From Streptomyces sp. DH5 (GTDB lineage Bacteria > Actinomycetota > Actinomycetes > Streptomycetales > Streptomycetaceae): DNA of 64,000 nt. Positions within the stretch are counted from its first letter, which is position 1, and every line of letters begins with the position of its first letter. A program made the translations under genes and the position numbers. The stretch is taken from assembly GCF_020873915.1 (NCBI RefSeq), contig NZ_JAHWGP010000021.1:85463-149462 (forward strand), written 5' to 3'. Of this stretch, positions 38,621 to 47,841 are shown piece after piece. The notes under the pieces are model-generated. The model saw nothing but the letters and a program-made list of their open reading frames with translations. It had not been told where the DNA came from and made no database searches.

Positions 38621-39016
38621 CCGGCCAGTCTGCACGAGCTCTCCACAAGGACCGCAGGAGACCGGCAACGGTCCCCGGATCCCCGCAGTCATGCAGGTCA
38701 GACGCCTGATTTGGGGGGTAATGAAGTACTCCGGGAAGGCGTGGCGGCGAATCCTGCCACCGCCCGCCGCGGACGTCCAACCGGCCTGCCGCGCCGGACG
38801 GCTGTACGAGCCGACGGAACTTGCTCCCCAACTCACCTCCGGGGTTCACTCCTTCGAGTGGCGGGTCAGGTGATGCGCATCCACTGTCCACGGGCACTGG
38901 GAGGGTCGGGGAGCGACGGGGGCGCCTCGCTGCCCGAGCACGGTCAGCCGCTCGGGACGAACGCCCGCACCCGTTGACGGAGCGTCACCCGGGCCCACGG
39001 GTATCACGAGTCAGGA
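38621..39016. promoter_or_regulatory. Intergenic region upstream of the conservon
   Basis: 396 bp between the divergent phosphatase and cvnA genes; it must contain both promoters. Apart from the possible 50-codon frame listed separately I see no gene. No clear operator palindrome found. Confidence 0.4.
38721..38873 (+). CDS. Possible 50-residue small protein
   Basis: Frame starting MKYSGKAWRRILPPPAADVQ and ending HSFEWRVR, with GGGGGG 3-8 nt before the ATG. Third-position GC is raised but not extreme. No hydrophobic segment. It lies in the cvnA upstream region and may be a leader or chance frame. No family recognised. Confidence 0.3.
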   Translation: MKYSGKAWRRILPPPAADVQPACRAGRLYEPTELAPQLTSGVHSFEWRVR

Positions 39017-42000
39017 ATGCGAGCACCGGTGCAGAAGACGCGGCCTCGTCGCAAAGGCAAGCAGACGGCTTCCGAGGGGGACGCGGAGCAGAAGCCCACC
39101 GTCGGCAGGGGCCGCCCCACCCACGTACGCAACCGGCTCATCGTCGCCGTGGCCGTGGTGGCCGCCGCGATAGCCGGAGCCGGGGCGCCCTCCGTGATCG
39201 CCGCCTCCGGGCAGCTCAGCGACTCCCAGAACCTGGTGACGCTGGCCGAGCGCACCGAGGACGCCCTCGCGCTCGCCCACTCCCTCGCCGACGAGCGGGA
39301 CGAGGTCGTCCCCTACATCGCGGCAGGCCGCCCCAAGACCGAGGCGCCCTCCGAGGAGCACAGCGCCCGGGTCGACCGGCAGGTCGAGGAGCTGCGCGCC
39401 GACGCCGACACCTCGGAGGCGCTGCGCGAGGAACTCGACGCCGTCGCGACCGTGCGGAGAGCGGCGCTCACCGGGAAGAGCAGCGCGCTCGAGGCGCACC
39501 AGGCGTACTCCACCGTCGTCACCCAGCTGCACCGGCTCGCCGGCCGGCTGGCGGAGCGGACCCCGCCCCGGGCGGGCTCCGGTGCCCACGCCTTCGCCGA
39601 GCTGGACGCCGCCGTCCAGCAGGCCGCCGCCACCCGCGGACTGCTGCTCGCGGCGCTCGCCGTGCCGCGCGGCACCGAGACCGTGATCGACCCGATCACC
39701 GGCCTGCCCACCACGTCCACCTCCTCCTCGGACGCCGACACGGAGCTGCGCGACGAGCTGACCGCCGCCGCGCTCCAGGCCCGGCTGCGCTCCGACGCGG
39801 CCCTCGCCGACTTCCGCGAGGCCGCGCCCCGGAGCGCCCGCGCCTCCTACGACACCACGGTCAACGGCCCCGAGGTCGACTCCGCCGACAAGTACCTCGC
39901 GCGCCTCACCGACAAGCCGACCCTCTCCGACTCCGAACTCGACACCAGCACCAAGAAGCTGCGGGCCGCGCTCACCGCGCGGATCGAGACGATGCGCGGA
40001 GTGGAGTTCGCGCTCTTCGACCAGCGCACCAAGGACCTCGCCCAGCTCCGCGACGACGACGTCACCGAACTGGAGATCCGGATCGCCGTCCTCGGCGCCC
40101 TGATGCTGCTCGCGGTCGGCGTCGCCACGGCGATGGCCCGCACGCTCACCCGCCCGCTGTCCGTGCTGCGCCGGGGCTCGGCCCGACTCGCCGAGGCGGA
40201 GGACCCCAGCGGTCAGGAACCGGTCGCCTTCACCGGCCGCAACGACGAGTTCGCCCAGGTCGTCCGCTCCGTCAACGCCCTGCACGCGCACGCCGCCCGG
40301 CTCGCCGAGCGGATCGCCACCCTGGAGGCCGACCGCAAGCACCTCGTCGGCCAGCGGCAGAAGATGGCCGACGCGCGCGAGGAACTGCGCACCGAACTCG
40401 CCGAGTCGACGGCCCACCTGGAGCGGCTGCGCGCCGGCATCGGCGGCACCTTCGTCAACCTCGCGCTGCGCACCCTCGGGCTGGTGGAGCGCCAGCTCGG
40501 CGTGATCGAGAGCCTCGAGGAGCGCGAGGACGACCCCGAGCGGCTCGCCACCCTCTTCAAGCTCGACCACTTCGCCACGGTCATGCGCCGGCACAGCGAG
40601 AACCTCCTCGTCCTCGCCGGTACCGAGCAGGGCCGGCACACGGCGGGCCCGGTCCCGCTCGTCGACGTCGTACGGGCCGCGGTCAGCGAGATCGAGCGGT
40701 ACGACCGGGTCCGGATCGCCGCGCTGCCGCCGCACGCGCACATCGCCGGGTTCGCGGCGGACGACCTGTCCCACCTGCTCGCCGAGCTGATGGAGAACGC
40801 CACGTCGTTCTCCCCGCCCGACCTGCCCGTCGAGGTGTCCGGCTGGCTGCTGGAGAACGGCGAGGTCATGCTCTCCGTCCAGGACGAGGGCATCGGCATG
40901 GCGGCCGACCGGCTGGAACGGCTCAACGCCCGCCTGTCCGACTTCGACCCGGAGACCACGTACGACACGGAGGGCGAGGACGGTCTCGGGCTCGGCCTGT
41001 ACGTCGTGGCCCGGCTCGCCCACCGGCACGGTGTCCGGGTGCGGCTGCGCGAGCAGAAGCAGGGCGGCATCGCGGCGGTCGTCGTCCTGCCCGACCCCCT
41101 GCTGGCCCCCGCCACCCCCACCGCCGTCCCCTCCTCGGTCCCCGGCGATTCCCACGCCGTGTCCCTGCCGGGCGCGGACGCCGAGGCCAACTCCAACGTC
41201 CTGCACGGCCGCACCGAGTCCGGCGACCCGCTGGTCGCCCTCGCGGAGAAGGCGCTGGACGGCGCGGCGCCGGCCGGTGGGGAAGCGCCGCCGGTAAGCC
41301 CCGCGGGCGCCGCCGCCGACAGCGCGGACGAGTCGGGGACGCGCGTCTCCGACCGTCCAGGGCCGGGCTCCGCGGACACCCCTGAGCAGCCCCCCGCGGG
41401 CGCCGCCACACCGGAGCTCCCCGACAACACGCCCACCCCGACTCGCGCGGACGTACCCGTGGACGGCCCGGAGGACCTTGAGGACCCGGCCGCCGACACC
41501 CGCACGGGCCGTGCGGACGGGCCCGCCCCGGCCCACGGCGACGCCCACGACCAGGACCGCACCGACGCCGTCCCGTCCGGACAGGCGGGTGGGCCGGAGA
41601 CGGACCGGGTGGCGGGGGCCGCGGAGGGCCGTGCCGCCGATGCCGCCACGGGCGAGTCCGAGGCGTTCGCACCGACCCGTGCGGACGGCCGCCCGGCGCC
41701 GGCTCGCGCGGACGCGGAGGGCCCGCGGCGTGTGGACGGTTCCGCGAAGGACCGTGCCGTTGATGCCGGGACGGTCCGTGACGAGCGGCCCGGGCCCGGT
41801 CACGCCGGGGGCACCGATCACGCCGATCCGGCGGTCCGTGCGGACGGATCCACGCCCGGACGGGTGGACGGTCCCGCGAAGGACCGTGCCCCCGACGCGG
41901 CCGTCGGCCACCCCGAGGCGGACGGCGCGGCGGGACACGCGGGTGACGAGGGCACGGGCGACGAGGGCGCGGGCGTGCCGTCCGAGCGGCCGTCCGAGAC

Positions 42001-42844
42001 GACGATGGAACTGCTGATCCCGGTCCAGTCCCAACCGGCCGCACCCACGTCCCCGCCCTCGGCCGCACGACCGGAAGCCGCCGGCGACCAGAGGGCCGAC
42101 ACGGAACCCGACACCGTGCGCCCGGACACCGGTACGCACCCGGCCGGTACGCACCCGTCCGTGTCCGCCGACGGGCCGGGCGCCGGCACATCGCACCCGG
42201 ACGGCGGCCACGGTGCCGGGAACGAGCCGGCTGCCGGGGTCTCCCGGGCTGCCGAGCCCGTGCGCCCGGGCGCCGGTCACGGGGCCGGGGACGCGCCGGT
42301 TCCGGCAGCTTCCCGGCCCGCGGGGGCCGAGGGCGCACGTCCGGACCAAGGGCACGCGTCCGGGCCGGCCGCCGGGGACGACCGGCCCGCCGAGGACGTA
42401 CGTCCCGGCGCCGGGCACGGGACCGGGGACGAGCCGTTCGTCCCGGCTCCCCGGCGGGCCGGGGCCGAGGACGGCCGCCCGGACGCCGGGGACGTTCCCC
42501 CGCCTCGCCGCGCGGACGCGCTGCCCCACCGGCCGGTGTCCGACGGCGGCGGCGCGGAGCACACGCGCGTCGCGGACGAGGAACCCGTCACCGCCAAGGG
42601 ACTGCCCAAACGCACACCGAAGATCAGCGCCCCCGTCGCCGCCCCGCGCCCCCGTGCGGGCTCCGTGGACGCCGAAGCGCTGCGCCGCAGGCTGGGCGGG
42701 TTCCGCCAGGGGGCGGACGCCGGTCGCCGGGACGTCGAGGCGGAGATCGCCGAGCGGTCCCGTACCGGCGGCCAGGAGCCGGACGGCCCCCGCACACCAT
42801 CCGAGGAAGCCACGGGGGGCACCGTCGAGGAGGCAAGCAGTTGA
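39017..42844 (+). CDS. cvnA: Conservon sensor-like histidine kinase CvnA with very long disordered tail
   Basis: 1275 residues. Order: first membrane span about 35-58 (LIVAVAVVAAAIAGAGAPSV), an extracytoplasmic helical sensor domain of the nitrate/nitrite type (about 60-355), second span about 353-373 (LGALMLLAVGVATAMARTL), HAMP, the helical region with LDHFATVMRRHSENLLVLAG, and an ATPase domain with LLAELMENATSFSPP and GLGLGLYVVARLAHRHG (to about 693). The last ~580 residues are a Pro/Ala/Gly/Asp/Arg-rich low-complexity tail ending in a short conserved piece (SVDAEALRRRLGGFRQGAD). It heads the conservon operon; CvnA proteins recruit CvnB-D at the membrane. Confidence 0.92.
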   Translation: MRAPVQKTRPRRKGKQTASEGDAEQKPTVGRGRPTHVRNRLIVAVAVVAAAIAGAGAPSVIAASGQLSDSQNLVTLAERTEDALALAHSLADERDEVVPYIAAGRPKTEAPSEEHSARVDRQVEELRADADTSEALREELDAVATVRRAALTGKSSALEAHQAYSTVVTQLHRLAGRLAERTPPRAGSGAHAFAELDAAVQQAAATRGLLLAALAVPRGTETVIDPITGLPTTSTSSSDADTELRDELTAAALQARLRSDAALADFREAAPRSARASYDTTVNGPEVDSADKYLARLTDKPTLSDSELDTSTKKLRAALTARIETMRGVEFALFDQRTKDLAQLRDDDVTELEIRIAVLGALMLLAVGVATAMARTLTRPLSVLRRGSARLAEAEDPSGQEPVAFTGRNDEFAQVVRSVNALHAHAARLAERIATLEADRKHLVGQRQKMADAREELRTELAESTAHLERLRAGIGGTFVNLALRTLGLVERQLGVIESLEEREDDPERLATLFKLDHFATVMRRHSENLLVLAGTEQGRHTAGPVPLVDVVRAAVSEIERYDRVRIAALPPHAHIAGFAADDLSHLLAELMENATSFSPPDLPVEVSGWLLENGEVMLSVQDEGIGMAADRLERLNARLSDFDPETTYDTEGEDGLGLGLYVVARLAHRHGVRVRLREQKQGGIAAVVVLPDPLLAPATPTAVPSSVPGDSHAVSLPGADAEANSNVLHGRTESGDPLVALAEKALDGAAPAGGEAPPVSPAGAAADSADESGTRVSDRPGPGSADTPEQPPAGAATPELPDNTPTPTRADVPVDGPEDLEDPAADTRTGRADGPAPAHGDAHDQDRTDAVPSGQAGGPETDRVAGAAEGRAADAATGESEAFAPTRADGRPAPARADAEGPRRVDGSAKDRAVDAGTVRDERPGPGHAGGTDHADPAVRADGSTPGRVDGPAKDRAPDAAVGHPEADGAAGHAGDEGTGDEGAGVPSERPSETTMELLIPVQSQPAAPTSPPSAARPEAAGDQRADTEPDTVRPDTGTHPAGTHPSVSADGPGAGTSHPDGGHGAGNEPAAGVSRAAEPVRPGAGHGAGDAPVPAASRPAGAEGARPDQGHASGPAAGDDRPAEDVRPGAGHGTGDEPFVPAPRRAGAEDGRPDAGDVPPPRRADALPHRPVSDGGGAEHTRVADEEPVTAKGLPKRTPKISAPVAAPRPRAGSVDAEALRRRLGGFRQGADAGRRDVEAEIAERSRTGGQEPDGPRTPSEEATGGTVEEASS

Positions 42845-43344
42845 CCACGCCCAGTACCTTCGGACTGAGCAGTGAGGCCCGCAACCTGCACTGGCTGCTG
42901 ACCAACCTCGTCGAGGAGGTGCCCGGCATCCTCTCCGTCGCGGTGGTCTCCTCCGACGGACTGCTGCTGCTCTCCTCCGACGACGACCGCAACGCGCAGG
43001 CCCGGGACACGCGGACCGCTTCCCGCGGCGGGCCGCGCGGCTCCGCCGCCGACCTCGCCACCGTCGTCTCCGGCATCGGCAGCCTCACCGTCGGCGCGTC
43101 CAAGCTGATGGACTCCGGCCCGGTCAAGCACACGATGGTCGCCATGGACGAGGGCAGCCTCTTCGTGATGTCGATCAGTGACGGTTCGCTGCTCGGCGTG
43201 CACGGTGGCGCCGACTGCGACATGAGCGTGGTGGCGTACCACATGGCCCTGTTCGTCGGCCGGGCCGGCCACGTCCTGACCCCCGAGCTCCGCAGCGAGC
43301 TGTGCCAGAACCTGGAGACCGAGTCCACCGGGAGTCCCCGATGA
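42841..43344 (+). CDS. cvnB: Roadblock/LC7 protein CvnB
   Basis: 167 residues of Roadblock/LC7 fold: NLHWLLTNLVEEVPGILSVA, VVSSDGLLLLSSDDD, then AMDEGSLFVMSISDGSLLGV. An insertion of about 15 residues lies near ARDTRTASRGG. It acts as a GTPase-activating or scaffold protein for CvnD. TTG start at 42841 overlaps the cvnA stop by 4 bp, and its stop overlaps the cvnC ATG (43341-43344). All conservon genes are thus tightly coupled. Confidence 0.92.
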   Translation: MTTPSTFGLSSEARNLHWLLTNLVEEVPGILSVAVVSSDGLLLLSSDDDRNAQARDTRTASRGGPRGSAADLATVVSGIGSLTVGASKLMDSGPVKHTMVAMDEGSLFVMSISDGSLLGVHGGADCDMSVVAYHMALFVGRAGHVLTPELRSELCQNLETESTGSPR

Positions 43345-43772
43345 GCAGCAAGCCCAGGAAAAACCTGCCGGTGCGCGGCGGTGACCGCAAACCCGCCCGG
43401 GTCCGGCCCTACTCGCTCACCGGCGGCCGTACCCGCTTCGGCCACGTCCTCCTCGTCGAGACGTTCGTGGGGGCCACGGCCGGCACCGCCGCCCTCGAAG
43501 CCGGGCGGGAGCGCAAGGAGCTGACGAGCGGGGGCCTCACGTCCCGGGTGATGCCGGAGATGCGGGCCATCGTCGAACTGTGCCGCCGCATGCGCACGGT
43601 GGCCGAGATCGCCGCGCTGCTGAAGATGCCGCTCGGTGTGGTCCGCGTGCTCCTGAGCGACCTCGCCGACCAGGGAAAGATCCGTGTCTACGGTACGGGA
43701 ACCGGCCACGGCACGGGCCGCCCGGACCGCGCGTTGCTGGAAAGGGTGCTGAGTGGACTCCGCCGTCTCTGA
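43341..43772 (+). CDS. cvnC: DUF742 protein CvnC
   Basis: 143 residues of the DUF742 family, a winged-helix-like adaptor found only in conservons. Family landmarks: VRPYSLTGGRTR near residue 20-32, the central EMRAIVELCRRMRTVAEIAA and LLKMPLGVVRVLLSDLADQG (HTH-like), and the tail RALLERVLSGLRRL. An extra segment between residues 35 and 70 (ETFVGATAGTAALEAGRE) is present. It overlaps cvnB by 4 bp and cvnD by 20 bp. Confidence 0.9.
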   Translation: MSSKPRKNLPVRGGDRKPARVRPYSLTGGRTRFGHVLLVETFVGATAGTAALEAGRERKELTSGGLTSRVMPEMRAIVELCRRMRTVAEIAALLKMPLGVVRVLLSDLADQGKIRVYGTGTGHGTGRPDRALLERVLSGLRRL

Positions 43773-44391
43773 CGCCGCTCACGGCGTCTCCCCGCTCGTC
43801 GAAGAGGACGAGCCCGCCCTGCCCTGGCAGACGGACCGCACCCGCGCACCGATCGCCACGAAGATAGTGGTGGCGGGCGGGTTCGGCGTCGGCAAGACCA
43901 CGCTCGTCACCACCGTCTCGGAGATCACGCCCCTGCAGACCGAGGCGCTGATGACCGAGGCGAGCGCGGACACCGACGACCTCACCGCCACGCCGGACAA
44001 GCTCACCACCACCGTGGCCATGGACTTCGGCCGCATCACGCTCGACGACGACCTGGTGCTCTACCTCTTCGGCACCCCCGGTCAGCAGCGGTTCTGGTTC
44101 ATGTGGGACGACCTGGTGCGCGGCGCGATCGGCGCCGTCGTCATGGCCGACACCCGGCGGCTGAAGGACTGCTGGCCGGCGCTGGACTACTTCGAGAGCT
44201 GCGGACTGCCGTACGTCGTCGCGGTCAACCACTTCGACGGCAGTGAGCAGTTCGACGCCGAGGACGTGCGGGAGGCGTTGACGATCCCCCCGCACATACC
44301 TGTCATGATCATGGACGCGCGGCGTCGGATCTCGGCCATCGAGACCCTCCTGTCCCTCGTGGGCCACGCGCTCGACGAAACCCCCGAGTAA
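43753..44391 (+). CDS. cvnD: Ras-like small GTPase CvnD
   Basis: 212 residues. G1 (Walker A) GGFGVGKTTLVTTVSE, switch region TVAMDFGRITL, G3 GTPGQQRFWFMW, and G4 in the variant NHFDG, with Asp for guanine. GTG start at 43753 within cvnC. Conservon GTPases act with CvnA-C as membrane-associated switches in morphological and metabolic control. Gap to the following flavoprotein is 32 bp, so it is likely in the same transcript. Confidence 0.92.
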   Translation: MDSAVSDAAHGVSPLVEEDEPALPWQTDRTRAPIATKIVVAGGFGVGKTTLVTTVSEITPLQTEALMTEASADTDDLTATPDKLTTTVAMDFGRITLDDDLVLYLFGTPGQQRFWFMWDDLVRGAIGAVVMADTRRLKDCWPALDYFESCGLPYVVAVNHFDGSEQFDAEDVREALTIPPHIPVMIMDARRRISAIETLLSLVGHALDETPE

Positions 44392-44423
44392 TCCCCGAGC
44401 AGCCCCCTAGGAGCGTCCCCCGC

Positions 44424-45677
44424 ATGCGGAAGATACTCGTCGTCGGAGCCGGCCAGTCCGGTCTCCAGCTCGCCCTCGGCCTGCAGTCGCACGGGTACGA
44501 GGTCACCCTCATGTCCAACCGGACCGCGGACGAGATCCGCACCGGGCGGGTCATGTCGACGCAGTGCATGTTCCACACGGCCCTGCAGCACGAGCGTGAT
44601 CTCCAGCTGAACTTCTGGGAGTCCCAGGCCCCGAAGATCCAGGGACTCGGTGTCTCGGTCGCGGCCCCCGGCTCGTTCGACCCGGGACCCTCACAGCGCG
44701 CGATCGACTGGCTGGGGCGGCTCGACGGCTTCGCGCAGTCGGTCGACCAGCGGGTGAAGATGGCCGGCTGGATGGAGACCTTCGCCCAGCGCGGCGGACA
44801 GCTGGTCATCCACGGGGCGGCCGTCGGCGACCTCGACTACTTCTCCCGCACGTACGACCTCGTGCTCGTCGCGGCCGGCAAGGGCGAGCTCGTGCGGATG
44901 TTCGGCCGGGACGCGGAGCGCTCCCCGTACGGCGAGCCGCAGCGCGCCCTCGCCGTCGCCTACGTCCACGGCATGGGCCCGCGTCCGGAGCACCCGGACA
45001 CGGAGGCGGTCCGCTGCAACCTGGTCCCCGGTGTCGGCGAGATGTTCATCATGCCGACCCTCACCACCTCGGGCCGCGCCGACATCCTGTTCTGGGAGGG
45101 CGTACCCGGCGGCCCGCTGGACGCCTTCAAGGACGTCAAGGACCCCGCCGAGCACCTCTCCCTGACCCTGGAACTCATGGAGCGGTTCCTCCCGTGGGAG
45201 TACGCGAGGGCCACCAAGGTCGAACTGACCGACGCCGGCGGCACCCTCGCGGGACGCTACGCCCCCACCGTCCGCAACCCCGTCGGCCGGCTGCCCTCCG
45301 GCGGGCTCGTCCTCGGTGTCGCCGACGTGGTCGTCGCCAACGACCCGATCACCGGGCAGGGCTCCAACTCCGCCTCCAAGTGCGCGGCCTCCTACCTCGC
45401 CTCGATCCTCGAGCACGGCGAGAAGGAGTTCGACGAGACGTGGATGCGGGCGACCTTCGACCGCTACTGGGAGACCGCCCGGCACGTCACCAAGTGGACC
45501 AACACCATGCTCGCCCCGCCGCCGGAGCACGTCCTGAACCTGCTCGGCGCCGCCGGGCAGCTCCAGCCCGTCGCCGACCGTTTCGCCAACGGCTTCAACG
45601 ACCCGGCCGACTTCGAGAACTTCTTCTACGACCCGGAGAAGACCGGCGCCTACCTGGCGGAGGTCTCGGGCGCGTAG
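44424..45677 (+). CDS. Styrene-monooxygenase-type flavoprotein (StyA/IndA-like), conservon output gene
   Basis: 417 residues. FAD-binding dinucleotide fold at the N-terminus (KILVVGAGQSGLQLALGLQS), then SNRTADEIRTGRVMSTQCMF. Typical StyA-like body with DPGPSQRAIDWLGRLDG and the C-terminal flavin-contacting LVLGVADVVVANDPITGQGS. Such single-component oxygenases usually need a separate flavin reductase, not found here. Conservons often end in a cytochrome P450 or flavin enzyme, so it fills that position. Product unknown. Confidence 0.82.
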   Translation: MRKILVVGAGQSGLQLALGLQSHGYEVTLMSNRTADEIRTGRVMSTQCMFHTALQHERDLQLNFWESQAPKIQGLGVSVAAPGSFDPGPSQRAIDWLGRLDGFAQSVDQRVKMAGWMETFAQRGGQLVIHGAAVGDLDYFSRTYDLVLVAAGKGELVRMFGRDAERSPYGEPQRALAVAYVHGMGPRPEHPDTEAVRCNLVPGVGEMFIMPTLTTSGRADILFWEGVPGGPLDAFKDVKDPAEHLSLTLELMERFLPWEYARATKVELTDAGGTLAGRYAPTVRNPVGRLPSGGLVLGVADVVVANDPITGQGSNSASKCAASYLASILEHGEKEFDETWMRATFDRYWETARHVTKWTNTMLAPPPEHVLNLLGAAGQLQPVADRFANGFNDPADFENFFYDPEKTGAYLAEVSGA

Positions 45678-46837
45678 CCGGCGGAGGTCTCGGGCCCGTA
45701 GCCGGCGGAGTATCCCTCGTCCGGCCCGTCCGTCGCCCCGTCGGGGAGCTCCGGCGGCACGTACGCCGCCAGGGGCTCCCCCTCCGGGTCGGGCCGCACG
45801 GCACCGAGCACCGGATTGGCGGCGATCGGGGAGACCTTGACCTTCGCGCCGGGCCTGGGCGCCTGCACCACCATGCCGTCGCCGAGGTAGAGCGCCACAT
45901 GCGTGGCCTCCGGGAAGTACACGACGAGGTCCCCCGGCCGCAGCTCCCCCAGCTCGATCCGCTCCAGCCGGGCCCACTGCTCCTGACTGGTCCGGGGGAC
46001 CGGCGTCCCGGCGGCGCCCCACGCCTCGGAGGTCAGCCCCGAGCAGTCGTACGTCGCCGGCCCCTCCGCCCCCCACTCGTACGGCTTCCCGAGCTGCGCC
46101 ACGGCGTACCGCACCGCTCGCTCACCCGCCGCGGTCGGAGGCGTGCCCACGCTGCTCAGGGCGCCGGAGGCGACCAGCTCCTCCTGCGCCTCCGCGACCC
46201 TGCGGTCCTCCAGTTCGGCCAGCGCGGCGAGCTGCTCGGCGCTCAGCGACGCCAGCAGCTCCTCGACCTCGCGGAGCCGTGTCCGCACCTCGTCCCGCTG
46301 CTCCCTGCTCCGCTCGGTCAGGGCACGCCGTTCGGCGAGTGCCTCGCGGGCCCGCCGGGCCAGCTCGCCGGCCGCCTTCTCCTCACCGGTGAGCCGGCCC
46401 ACCGTCTCCGCCCGCTCCCGCGCCAGCCGGCCGATCACCCGCCCCTGTTCGAGCGCACGCTGCGGATCGCGGGCCAGCAGCAGACGGACGTACGGGGAGA
46501 AGCCGGTGACGCTCTGGTACTGCTGCCTGGCGAGCCGTCCGGCCGCTCCCCGGCTGTCGCTCAGGGAGGTGCGGGTGCGGGCGAGGGCGCGCTCCAGCCG
46601 CTCGGTCTCGACGTGCTGCCTCTTCAGCCGTTCCTCGGTGGCGTTGTAGGACTCGGTGGCCTTCCCGGCCTCCCGGTACAGGGTCTGAAGCTCCGTCAGC
46701 AGGTGCGCCACGGAGCGCCCGCCGGAGCCGGCCGCGCCGCCGCCCGGCTCCGGGGCGGCCGTCGCGGACACGGACGAGAGTGCGGTCCCGGCCGTCAGCG
46801 CCGCCGTGCACACCAGACGCAGAAGCATTCCTGACAC
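45650..46837 (-). CDS. Secreted NLP/P60 (RipA-like) peptidoglycan hydrolase
   Basis: 395-residue precursor. Signal peptide through about residue 28 (LLRLVCTAALTAGTALSSVS), a long coiled coil (about 45-220, RAREALAERRALTERSREQR), then the NlpC/P60 domain: catalytic Cys in TYDCSGLTSEAWG (near 263), His in THVALYLGDG, and a third polar position in VVQAPRPGAK. It cuts stem peptides during division or sporulation. The C-terminus has tandem GYxPETSA repeats. GTG start 46837 with GGAGGTGA. Its 3' end overlaps the monooxygenase by 28 bp, tail to tail. Confidence 0.88.
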   Translation of the reverse strand: MSGMLLRLVCTAALTAGTALSSVSATAAPEPGGGAAGSGGRSVAHLLTELQTLYREAGKATESYNATEERLKRQHVETERLERALARTRTSLSDSRGAAGRLARQQYQSVTGFSPYVRLLLARDPQRALEQGRVIGRLARERAETVGRLTGEEKAAGELARRAREALAERRALTERSREQRDEVRTRLREVEELLASLSAEQLAALAELEDRRVAEAQEELVASGALSSVGTPPTAAGERAVRYAVAQLGKPYEWGAEGPATYDCSGLTSEAWGAAGTPVPRTSQEQWARLERIELGELRPGDLVVYFPEATHVALYLGDGMVVQAPRPGAKVKVSPIAANPVLGAVRPDPEGEPLAAYVPPELPDGATDGPDEGYSAGYGPETSAGYAPETSAR

Positions 46838-46940
46838 GCCATCACCTCCGACGCGGGGCGGCCCGTCCGCTCCGCATCGCGAGCATCGGGCCGGCCGGCG
46901 CCGGCCGCCCGGCGAGTGTGCGCGGTTCGGCGCAACGGGG

Positions 46941-47273
46941 TCACCCGTCGGCGTCGTCCGGCTTGCCCGGCGGCGTGGCGTCTGGATCGGACGCGGGCTT
47001 CGACCACGGCCACCTCGGCCGCCGGGAGGCCGGCCCCGCCGGGTCGTACAGGTACTTCCAGCCCCGGGTCAGGCCGGTCCGCGAGCTCTGCGCGCGGGGC
47101 ACCCGCCGGTAGACCAGCACCGTGGGCGGGTCGCCGTCCGGGGCGGGGACGGGGATGCGGTACGTCTTGGGCGGGTGCCCGGTGATGCCCAGCAGCACGG
47201 GCAGGACACGCCCGTCCATGGGCCCGCCCTCGAAGGGGGTGTCTTGGCTCTTCACCTCACCAGTTTCGGCCAT
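46941..47273 (-). CDS. Hypothetical protein
   Basis: 110 residues beginning MAETGEVKSQDTPFEGGPMD, then VLPVLLGITGHPPKTYRIPV and DPPTVLVYRRVPRA. Codon bias is typical for the chromosome. No membrane span or catalytic motif recognised. It is probably a small cytoplasmic protein. Located between the P60 gene and the minisatellite. Confidence 0.65.
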   Translation of the reverse strand: MAETGEVKSQDTPFEGGPMDGRVLPVLLGITGHPPKTYRIPVPAPDGDPPTVLVYRRVPRAQSSRTGLTRGWKYLYDPAGPASRRPRWPWSKPASDPDATPPGKPDDADG

Positions 47274-47280
47274 CACACGC

Positions 47281-47820
47281 GGAACCGGCCGCGGCGGTCC
47301 CCGGGTCTCGGCGGCTGGCTGCCGGACCCGGGCCCTGGATCCTGGTGGCTGGCCGCGGCGGACTCCGGTCCTCGGCGACCGGCGGCGGCGGATCCTTGGG
47401 CCTTGGGCCCTGGCGGCTGGCTGCGGTGGTCCCCGGGTCTCGGCGGCTGGCTGCCGGACCCCGGGCCCTGGATCCTGGTGGCCGGTCGCGGCGGACTCCG
47501 GTCCTCGGCGACCGGCGGCGGATCCTGGGCCTTGGGCCCTGGCGGCTGGCTGCGGTGGTCCCCAGACTTCGGATCCTGGTGGCCGGTCGCGGCGGACTCC
47601 GGTTCTCGGCGACCGGCGGCGGCGGATCCTTGGGCCTTGGGCCCTGGCGGCTGGCTGCGGTGGTCCCCGGGTCTCGGCGGCTGGCTGCCGGACCTCGGGC
47701 CCTGGATCCTGGTGGCCGGTCGCGGCGGACTCCGGTCCTCGGCGACCGGCGGCCGGCCGCGGCGGACCGTGGACCCTGGCGACGGGCCGCAGCGGACCCT
47801 GGACCCCGGTGGCCGGCTGC
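47281..47820. repeat. GC-rich minisatellite, unit about 130 bp
   Basis: A unit of about 130 bp is repeated about four times. The landmark ggtcccc-gggtctcggcggctggctgccgga begins at about 47296, 47428, 47557 (a shortened version) and 47662, so spacings are 132, 129 and 105 bp. Other shared blocks are cctggatcctggtggc and cggcggactccggtcctcggcgacc. Open frames running across it in all phases are a by-product of the repeat. No gene assigned. Confidence 0.85.
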
Positions 47821-47841
47821 GGCGGTCCCGGGCCCGGCGCC

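Noticed and set aside
39011-42562. Reading frame of 1183 codons opposite cvnA
   Set aside because: Shadow of the kinase and its low-complexity tail; no recognisable domain.
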